Positions 57,085 through 64,000 of a DNA stretch of 64,000 bases are shown here, one piece after another. The notes under the pieces were generated by a model. The model was not told the origin of the DNA and ran no database searches. It was given only the letters and a program-made list of their open reading frames with translations. Source of the stretch: Fragilaria crotonensis (taxonomy: Eukaryota; Bacillariophyta; Fragilariophyceae; Fragilariales; Fragilariaceae); assembly GCA_022925895.1 (NCBI GenBank), contig JAKSYS010000339.1:1-64000 (forward strand), read 5' to 3'. Each line of letters begins with the position of its first letter. Positions within the stretch are counted from its first letter, which is position 1. A program made the translations under genes and the position numbers.

Positions 57085-57248
57085 AGCCGTTTGTACAAAA
57101 TGTACAGCAATCAAAAATCCACTTCAGATCTTCTTGTTGTTGACGCTCTCGACTTCAATTTTTTCTTGCGTCACGTTGCCGTTCGTACAAAATAAACAGC
57201 GACCGAAAATCCACTTCAGATCTTCTCATTATTGACGCTATCAACCTC
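57085..57248 (+). repeat. 93-bp tandem duplication
   Basis: Two diverged copies of about 71 bp start at 57085 and 57178, sharing AAAATCCACTTCAGATCTTC and flanking words. Identity is about 80% by eye. Confidence 0.8.
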
Positions 57249-57352
57249 CTATCACAACTGATTGGAAGTGAACTTATTGTAAGAACTTTTAAATGCAACT
57301 TTATAACAACTCTCTTCTTTGCCACACCCTGTGGAAAAGAATAGAAGTCTGC

Positions 57353-57522
57353 CCTAAGGAAAAGGGGTTCAAACTGGATTAAAAATCCTCAAGTATAGAT
57401 GCTTTTACTTGCTACGTCTGGAGTGGTGATTTTACGTCCGGAGGGGGATTTTTCACATCCGGAGGGAATTTTTACTTAGGAATTATCACGTCCGGAGGTG
57501 GAAGACTCTATGAACCCTTCCT
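57353..57522 (+). mobile_element. Mobile-helicase left end, copy B
   Basis: CCTAAGGAAAAGGGGTTC... closely matches copy A across the whole 146-bp left end. It continues only about 24 bp past its last palindrome before copy C starts with its own CCTAAGG at 57523. Everything downstream of the left end is missing. Confidence 0.78.
57414..57498 (+). promoter_or_regulatory. Four-palindrome array, copy B
   Basis: Sites start at 57414, 57434, 57455 and 57488: ACGTCTGGAG, ACGTCCGGAGG, ACATCCGGAGG, ACGTCCGGAGG. Steps of 20, 21 and 33 bp are the same as in copy A. Confidence 0.85.
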
Positions 57523-57583
57523 CCTAAGGAGAAGGCCCTGTTTCTAGATAAAAAGTCTTCAAGTATGAATGCTTTTACTTGAT

Positions 57584-57680
57584 ACCACTGGTGGTGTTTT
57601 TATTTAGGATCACATACCACCGGTGTAGATTTTTGTACCACTGGTGGGCCTTTTTAACTAGCAATATATACCACTGGTGG
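57584..57680 (+). promoter_or_regulatory. Four-palindrome array, copy C, different palindrome
   Basis: ACCACTGGTGG at 57584, ACCACCGGTG at 57616, ACCACTGGTGG at 57637 and 57670. Steps are 32, 21 and 33 bp. The number of sites and the last two steps match copies A and B, while the site sequence has changed in all four. Confidence 0.85.
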
Positions 57681-57813
57681 TACCGAGCTCCATACTACCA
57701 ATGCACTGTGAACAATCCTGGTAATGCTTTTTTATGTAGACAATTTTTCAAAAAAAGAGTGAGTATTCCATTGGACTCGCCATGCAAAAAATCTATCACA
57801 CCCCATCATCATC

Positions 57814-58091
57814 ATGTCTGCAAAAACAAATGCAACTATTGAGGTTGAACCAGTAATGCTTTTCACTTTCTCTCCCTTTGGCCTATCCTGTCAGCAATGT
57901 ACAAACAATTTCACTATTCAGTTGGATACAAGATGCATCTCCCGTCATCTGAAAAAACATGGTATGGACAGCAGCATTGCTACTGCTCGTTCTCTTTTCA
58001 ACACATTCCAAAAAGAACTTGAAGTTGTGAAGGCGTCTGGCACAATGGACCAATACCGAAGTGATATGAAAACTTACAGTGGTTATTCCTG
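57814..58091 (+). pseudogene. Truncated N-terminus of a second mobile helicase
   Basis: The 92 codons from the ATG at 57814 encode LFTFSPFGLSCQQC and RCISRHLKKHGMDSS up to TYSGYSC. They align without gaps to the start of the helicase at 58411 (SISPFGLGCRLC, RCIREHVKKHGFDSR, TYKGFSC), at about 50% identity. A C-x2-C...C...H-x3-H arrangement fits a zinc finger. The frame then runs into the next element's left end, so the zinc finger and helicase parts that follow in the longer copy are missing. Confidence 0.8.
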
Positions 58092-58152
58092 CCTAAGGGG
58101 GCGGGGTTCAAATTAGATAAAATGTCCTCAAGTATAGATGCTTTTACTTGAT

Positions 58153-58237
58153 ACGGCCGGAGGGGAAATTTGTACGTCCGGAGGGGAATTTTATACGTCC
58201 GGAGGGTTTTTTACTTAGGAACGACTACGTCCGGAGG
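58153..58237 (+). promoter_or_regulatory. Four-palindrome array, copy D
   Basis: ACGGCCGGAGG at 58153, then ACGTCCGGAGG at 58174, 58195 and 58227; steps of 21, 21 and 32 bp. TTACTTAGGA lies between sites 3 and 4 as in A and B. The array ends 174 bp before the helicase ATG. Confidence 0.85.
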
Positions 58238-58410
58238 GAAAACGCTATCCGTACAATTTGCTCGTACAAAAATATGGCGCAATTTAGGTGCATCAACTCA
58301 TCGAATGATAGTCTTTACGTATGTTAAACCAGGTATGGTCAAAATGTTTTTGCCGCCCAATTTTTGAACTATGCACTCGGCACTCCTGGTACAAGCGCCA
58401 TTATCACATC

Positions 58411-61400
58411 ATGATGACCACCCTTGAGATACAAGAGGTGACTACCAACAACATGTCTCCTTTGCAAGCATCTGATCAACTTGATCACCCCCCTGCATCA
58501 CTTCAAGGTATATTTTCCATTTCTCCCTTTGGACTTGGGTGTCGACTCTGCCCAAAAAAAGTGTCTATCCAGATCAATGAGAGATGCATCCGTGAGCATG
58601 TCAAAAAACATGGTTTTGACAGCAGGGCCGCGTCTATCCGTTCCCTTTTTGATACTTTTGTAACAAAACTGGAAGTCATAAAGGCTGCTGGAACAATTGA
58701 GCCGTTCCGAATTGACAACAGTACTTATAAGGGATTTTCATGCATCTGCGGTGAAGTTTTTCCAAGAAAGGACAACGCACGCCGTCACTGCACAAGGTTG
58801 GGTTGTGATCCGTCTTGTCTCCAGAAGGTTGAGCTCATCAAATTGTGTTGTGGTCAATTTGTTTCAGAGGTGCAAATTGACAAGTTCTTCAACACTGTAC
58901 CTCGAATCACGCAGCAATTTGATTACTGCAAGGCAAGAGCGGCTTTGCTTCCTTTCCTTCCACCCAGGGAAAAGCACGACCATACGTACACACACATGTA
59001 CACCCCCATCATTGATGGTTGTGTTTGTCCACAAGACTTTGTAAGAAGGATAAAAAATGACTTCATTTCTATCCATTCTCCACCGAGCCAAATGCATGAG
59101 ACAGTTCTGATCAAAATTCATAACCAAGCTGAAAATTGGCTTTTGAATTTTGCGCAGAAGAATATTTTGATGGTGCCAGGGAATCTCCGCGCTGGACTAC
59201 AAAATTTTGATGCTGGTGAAGTCAATGGTATGTCACAAGGGAAGACTTATACGATGCAGCATGATCCATCCAGCTTACTACCTGAATTGAAGAAGCTTTT
59301 ATCCTATTCCTATCGCAAGGGCCTTTTTGCATCAAGGGGTTTTGATGAAAGCGATGAATTTGCAGTCGCATATTTTTTGAAAGATTTTTTGCTTGAAGTT
59401 CCACCATCAGTTGCCACGCATCCCTTTGCGGTGGAATTCTGTCTCATGTTTCCTTTTCGTGTATCTGCTCAGGAATCAAAAATCTCTCTGATATCCTGTG
59501 ACACTGTGTCATCGTTATTCTCCAAGGTAGCATCGCTTCTGAAAGCAGCAGTATGCTCCGTCATCTGCTCTTTTTCAGAGCAGTCATCCACCCATTCTGG
59601 AGATTTGCTTGTGTCATCTATTCGCAAGGCTCCCGTACTCCATATTCTGTCACCGATGGTTCGACAAATAAGAGAAATGCATGAACGACTACCAAAAAGG
59701 CAAAAAAACTATGATTGACTCCGGTGGAAATATCATTGTTGACCAATATGCATTTCCATACGACAACTGGTCACGCATAGTACCCACAGCTCTTACCTTG
59801 ATGCGGGGAGTCGCTAACTCATTTGGCTGATGGTTCCTGGTGGGAGCCTGTGGTGGATCCATCAACATTTATCAGAGTCCATGTCGATGATGATACGGCA
59901 GACATTTCATTGCTCGATGTCACTCCCTGTTGGAATTTTGGACTTTCATTCCTTGTTGATCATTTGGATTGTTTAACGGCACTGTTGAAGATGGCATTTC
60001 ATGGTTTTGGAGGAGGATCTGCAAGGATGAGAGAGTTGACAGAACCAACTATGTTTCACTGCGTGTACAGCAACAATGCTTTATATTACTCCATGACGTC
60101 ACTGAAGGGTTTTAACAGTTCTTCTCGTCGTCGGTTTAAGAAAGTGGAGCGAAAACTCCCTCCTGTCATCACTCGATACTTTTTGTTGTACCGATCTCTC
60201 GTCAATGCGAATGTGAATCTTTTTGAGCAATCCAATTCCCTTTTCATCTTTCCAAAGCGGATAACACCTTCAAATTTTGGTGTTCCAAATTTGTTCAGGA
60301 ATATTTTCAATTTGGATTCATCACCCGATATGCGGCAGATTCGACAATTTTGGGCGTGTGTTTCAAACTTTGTTACTGGTGACGATGAGGATGGAAAGGC
60401 TTTTTTGACATCCACAGCAAGTTCTGTGGCGGCATCAAAAATGGGGCACTCAAAGATGACACATGGTGTTGCTTATTCAAGCAAACGACTTGGGGCTGAA
60501 GAATCTCACTTCAATGCTTATCACTTTGCCATCGGGGACACATCCTACCAGATGTCTCATCTGCAATCATGCAAACTATCATTGGGTGATATTCGGATGG
60601 CAATGTCGCTACGGTATCCGAAGGCTATTTTAACTGATGGACACAACTATCTTTCATCTCAACAGAAGGAACTTGTTGAGTTTGGATACGGTCGTGAACA
60701 TGACTTATATCAGAGACCACAACATTGCTTTGGACTTCTTGCCCCTGGTGAAGGAAAATCTGAAGTTTTCATTATTCCAACCATTGCAAGACGGATCGGC
60801 AATCAAAGAAGCAAAATGATTATTCATGTGTCGCCCTATAATTTTTTGGCTCTCTACCAATTCAATAATGCAACCACTGCTTTTGACAAAGTCGGCTTTG
60901 GAACAAGCATTTCCACTTGCATCTTCACTGGCGGGGACATCAATGTTGGATTGCTACCCGATGAGCTTTCCAACAAGGAGGATCTCCCAAACATTCTCTT
61001 TCAACCTGGACGCTCTCTTCAACTTGTTCACGTTTCATTTTGAAACATTCAAGTCGTGGATTGACGTCATGGATAAGATTGTTATTGATGAGGTCCATAC
61101 TTTTCTTACAGAATTAAGCTTTCGGGAGAAGTATCAGGTTTATTGGAGACTTGCTGTTCTTGGGATTCCGATTGTGGCATTGAGTGGATCAGTCCCTTTG
61201 TTCATTCTTTCTAAATTTGCAATGCGACTTTGTTTGTCTCGTGACAAACAGATGAATGACATCAAGATTATTCACGGCGGGCTCCTTTTGGACATTTTCC
61301 TCATGGATTCGAATCAAATTTTCAGTCACACCGAGATACATACACCAAGTTGCCAGTTTTGCTATTCATCGTGTGCATGAGGGTGTGGGAGCAGTTCATA

Positions 61401-62455
61401 TCTTTGTTGTTGACAAGTGTGATGGAGAACTTCTTGAACAGCGCATTACATCCAAATCTGTAAATTGTGTCTTCATATCGTCTGATACCCCCGCAGAAGA
61501 TTTGAAGGCTGTTGCTAAAAAATGGGGCATGGGAGGATTCGACATCCTGATATCAACCTCGATTGCATTAGTTGGGAATGAAAATCCTGCTTGCCGATTC
61601 GTTGCTTGCGCGGGGTACCTGTTCGATGCTATGCAGGTTATTCAAGGGTTTGGTCGCCTTCGACAGTACATGAGAATTCCTAGCGGCCAAATCTTCTTTG
61701 CGGCACCAGAAGCCTTGTCAAAACGAAGAATCAAGGACGATGAACAGCGATTCACAAGGCTTCTGAATGAAAACCTTGTATCTGAGGGGGATCATGCACT
61801 TTTTAGACAAACAATGACTTCGGGCGGTGTACGTGACTGGACCATGGATGCAGCATCAGGAAACCGTGACTGTGCATTGAAGGTTATGTCACAGTCATTT
61901 GGAAAAGAGATGGAGAATTGCGGTGCTTGCCATTTTTGTCGCCACATTCCAACCCATAATGCTCAGGCTGAGGCCACCAAACGGATGGCAACTGAAAGGC
62001 GAAACGAACAAGCGACTGAACGAGTCCTTCAGAAGCTCGCTTTGTGTTGTCTTGCGTGCAACAAGACTTATTGTCGTGGAATCCCCTTATTGAATGGGAA
62101 GGGCAGCAAATCACTGCCTGAGAATAAAGGTTGTTGTTTCCTCTGGAAAAACTGTTATCAATGCGGTGTGAGTTCTCATGACCGCCAGCTTTGTTTTGAT
62201 AAGACCTATTTGAATAATGTGGCTTGTTGTGAGTGTTGGGTTTTCAAAAAGGTACCAGGCTCTAAACATCACGCAAAGACAGATTGTGAAGTAAAGGGTA
62301 GGTTGAGGCGGTTGTTGTCACATCATTTTGTTAACACCAAGGTTAAGGGATCATTCAAGGACTTCCTTGAGGGTATCTACACTTCCTCGACCTCGTTCTG
62401 TGAGTTCATGGCTGTGATTGATAGTACTTACAATACAAAAAATAATTCTATTTAG
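58411..62455 (+). pseudogene. Zinc-finger plus RecQ-like (DEVH-box) superfamily 2 helicase
   Basis: The start is the ATG at 58411, where similarity to the truncated copy C begins; the frame is open upstream without support. The N-terminus has two finger-like regions: CRLC...RCIREHVKKH and CICGEVFPRKDNARRHC. A long uncharacterised middle follows. Helicase motif I is LLAPGEGKSE (about 60735), motif II VIDEVHTF (about 61087), motif III ALSGSVP (about 61180), motif V near STSIALVGNENPACRFV (about 61560) and motif VI QGFGRLRQ (about 61645). The C-terminal part is Cys-rich (CGACHFC, CCLACNKTYC, CYQCGVSSHDRQLC). RecQ enzymes unwind DNA 3' to 5'. The frame changes about four times (near 59710, 59815, 61030 and 61340), so this copy is decayed although all motifs survive. 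Confidence 0.8.
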
Positions 62456-62476
62456 AGAAGAGCTAAGTTGTTGGAA

Positions 62477-62745
62477 GGCACTGGAATGTTTTGTTCGAGT
62501 AGCCCCGCGGAGATTTACTGTCCGTCAACCGGGGAACGCGGGGCACTGGAATGTTTTGTTCGAGTAGCCCCGCGGAGATTTACTGTCCGTCAACCGGGGA
62601 ACGCGGGGCACTGGAATGTCTTGTTCGAGTAGCCCCGCAGAGATTTACTGTCCGTCAACCGTGTAACGCGGGGCACTGGAATGTTTTGTTCGAGTAGCCC
62701 AGCAGAGATTTACTGTCCGTCAACCGGGAACGGGGCACTGGAATA
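62477..62745 (+). repeat. 65-bp tandem array at the helicase 3' side
   Basis: GGCACTGGAATG starts at 62477, 62542, 62607, 62672 and 62734 (steps of 65, 65, 65 and 62). Each unit contains GAGTAGCCCCGCGGAGATTT and CGTCAACCGGGGAACGCG. The units are almost identical, with GCGGAG/GCAGAG variants in later ones. The G/C-rich part could form a stem (CCCCGCG with CGCGGGG). Confidence 0.92.
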
Positions 62746-62821
62746 TTATCAAGTAATCATGAAGTGCGTAACAATCATCCAGATTGTTTGCACCTGTAAA
62801 CACACAACTACTAAAACAGAG

Positions 62822-63982
62822 CTAATTCAAACTATTATCATTCTTACCAACCACAGCCGTCTTCAGGTACAAGGACAAACAAAAGACATCCACACTTTGA
62901 AATGCAGAAGTACGAGAGGACAAACAGTGGTGATACAGCGGATTGAAAATCAGCATGTCACCTGGTCTCAATGCAACAGCGATTCCTTGTTCGGCAAAAG
63001 TGAAATAGTTACTGACATCAGCATCCATGCTGTACCTGTCAATGTCTTGCTGCAGTCCGTGCTCAGAAGTAACGGTTGTCAAAGAATAAAAGAAATCCTC
63101 ATCAACATGGGAATTCAAATAGTAGTTCCGCCCACAAGCAAGACTTCCCCAGATTGGATTGGAGGACACTCCACTGATCTCCTTCCACTCACCAAGTACT
63201 TGTGCAATGCGCAGACCACGGAGTTCGTTTGATGGAATGTAGCCCTTGGCAGCTTCCTCACAACGTGCCATTAACTTTCTAATTGAGTTCCTGTCAGCAA
63301 TGTTCAATTTCTGCGGCCAGATCTCAGAAACGCCCACAGAGCCTCGGTTTGGTTTCAATCCCACTGTCACATACTTGCCATTGTCTTCCGCCACTGTGAT
63401 TCGAGTCTTTCCACGCACTTCAGCTGCTCGCTTCGCATCATCTAAGGCATACAGAGAAGCAATTGTCTTTTTCACATGTGTCATTTTATGGATTGCATCG
63501 TGACGGGGGATCAAGGTAAACACAGTGTCACCAGCAGCAGACTCCATTCTGGCTCCAAAAATGGTGTCGATTACCTTTAGATCTTCCATTGCTGAAAGCA
63601 TAATGCCATTGTCAATGGGATTGGGGAGACTTCTCCTGGGTGTCCCACTATAAAACACAGGGCGCGTGCCCAAGAATGACCTTCCCATTGCGTGCACATT
63701 TGATGGCAACACCTCCTGAAGGCTGGCGATTTTCTTTGACTTCTTATTATCTCTACGTTTGCCCAGCTTGCTATTTGGCGTACCTTTTGTCGTCGATGCA
63801 TCGTGTGCAACCATCACTCTGTGACTCGAATTTGTCTTCGACTTGTAGACATGCTGGAACCCCCGCTTCTTGGGATTGGGATTGTCATCACTTACATCAT
63901 CATCTGAGTATTCTTTGCTGTGTGTATTCATGTCGATCTGGGCTCTGCCACCATTCCCGATGTCCAGACTAGCTGTGTCCAT
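62822..63982 (-). CDS. Putative 2-oxoglutarate/Fe(II) dioxygenase-fold protein
   Basis: A 386-residue protein read from the ATG at 63982 near the window edge. The first 85 residues are charged with basic patches (NPKKRG, KLGKRRDNKKSKK) that could be nuclear signals. Towards the C-terminus, NYYLNSHVDEDFFYSL has an H-x-D pair (His 292, Asp 294). About 57 residues later ALRPGDMLIFNPLYHHC supplies a His (351 or 352) after a conserved-looking RPGD turn, then VFCLSLYLKT. HxD...H in a beta-rich end fits the iron site of these oxygenases, including the DNA-modifying TET/JBP group. I cannot assign a subfamily. It converges with the helicase element and its end lies 77 bp from the 65-bp array. Whether it belongs to that element or to the host is open. 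Confidence 0.45.
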   Translation of the reverse strand: MDTASLDIGNGGRAQIDMNTHSKEYSDDDVSDDNPNPKKRGFQHVYKSKTNSSHRVMVAHDASTTKGTPNSKLGKRRDNKKSKKIASLQEVLPSNVHAMGRSFLGTRPVFYSGTPRRSLPNPIDNGIMLSAMEDLKVIDTIFGARMESAAGDTVFTLIPRHDAIHKMTHVKKTIASLYALDDAKRAAEVRGKTRITVAEDNGKYVTVGLKPNRGSVGVSEIWPQKLNIADRNSIRKLMARCEEAAKGYIPSNELRGLRIAQVLGEWKEISGVSSNPIWGSLACGRNYYLNSHVDEDFFYSLTTVTSEHGLQQDIDRYSMDADVSNYFTFAEQGIAVALRPGDMLIFNPLYHHCLSSRTSAFQSVDVFCLSLYLKTAVVGKNDNSLN

Positions 63983-64000
63983 TTTCTCAATGATAGGGAA

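Larger units (their letters stand above)
55691..57352. other. Gene-poor spacer with small repeats
   Basis: No gene is supportable; frames near 56090-56640 start at GTG or TTG and overlap in different frames. It holds a (CAATTA)n run at about 56738-56764, a 71-nt imperfect hairpin at 56847-56917, and a 93-bp tandem duplication at 57085-57248. Confidence 0.45.
57523..58091 (+). mobile_element. Mobile-helicase element copy C, with variant palindromes and a truncated helicase gene
   Basis: It opens CCTAAGGAGAAGG and keeps the scaffold CTTCAAGTATGAATGCTTTT seen in the other copies. All four palindromes, however, are of the ACCACTGGTGG type. A helicase gene starts at the ATG at 57814 and breaks off at 58091, exactly where copy D begins. 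The remainder of C is not seen in the window. Confidence 0.78.
58092..62476 (+). mobile_element. Mobile-helicase element copy D (longest copy)
   Basis: The left end CCTAAGG at 58092 follows straight on from copy C's coding sequence. The palindrome array (58153-58237), a ~170-bp leader and a helicase gene (58411-62455) follow. The right end is not certain: a 65-bp tandem array begins at 62477, and either it is the element's 3' end or the element stops before it. No terminal inverted repeat between the two ends was seen. I know of no described element with this plan; helicase genes spread near fungal telomeres are the nearest idea. Confidence 0.6.

Noticed and set aside
62477-62745. Possible CRISPR array
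   Set aside because: Whole 65-bp units are repeated without unique spacers, in a eukaryotic genome; an ordinary tandem repeat.

Overview
The window looks like nuclear DNA of a diatom, probably a pennate one; the species is not decided. Host genes are few, spaced, and carry short GT-AG introns of about 70-240 nt. They include a eukaryotic RNA polymerase subunit (RPB5), a tRNA-Asn(GTT), and small secreted or plastid-type proteins with a signal peptide ending in an Ala-x-Ala/Phe cleavage context. A large share of the sequence is mobile DNA in many states of decay.

Layout. 1-9 kb: gene-poor DNA with two 5'-truncated copies (455-1103 and 3879-6619) of one RNase H-bearing LINE family, each bounded by a perfect 14-bp target duplication. 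9-27.6 kb is the host gene block: a double-domain sulfotransferase, tRNA-Asn, RPB5, an ankyrin/RCC1/zinc-finger protein resembling IBtk, a VTT/DedA membrane protein, an acidic orphan protein, a small putative plastid protein, a three-exon LysM protein, and a dihydrodipicolinate synthase. 28.6-34.2 kb is a 5.6-kb PIF/Harbinger-like transposon with 34-bp identical terminal inverted repeats, a DDE transposase and a convergent accessory gene. 35.1-37.8 kb is a four-exon secreted alkaline phosphatase, followed by an FAD-oxidoreductase pseudogene.

39.3-43.6 kb holds several small inverted-repeat elements (flanked by TAA or TA) and an octamer minisatellite. 43.6-48.3 kb is a third LINE copy split by a 974-bp hAT-type element with 20-bp inverted repeats and an 8-bp duplication. 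48.6-52.5 kb is a broken Ty1/copia fossil. 52.9-54.3 kb is an orphan ORF cut off at its 5' side by a mobile-element end.

54.3-62.8 kb is the most unusual part. It has four copies of a ~150-bp left end, each with four near-palindromic 10-11-mers at about two- and three-helical-turn spacing. Two of them lead into genes for a zinc-finger plus RecQ-like (DEVH-box) helicase. Three copies lie head to tail, each cutting off the previous one. One copy has swapped all four palindromes for a different palindrome while the surrounding scaffold stayed similar. I read this as a mobile helicase element family with element-specific recognition sites. Next to it lie a ~190-bp tandem array in which each unit carries an intron-like segment, a 65-bp tandem array at the helicase 3' side, and a convergent gene with an HxD...H pattern typical of 2-oxoglutarate/Fe(II) dioxygenases.

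Exon joins, start codons and element ends were worked out by eye from the sequence. No database search or transcript data were available.
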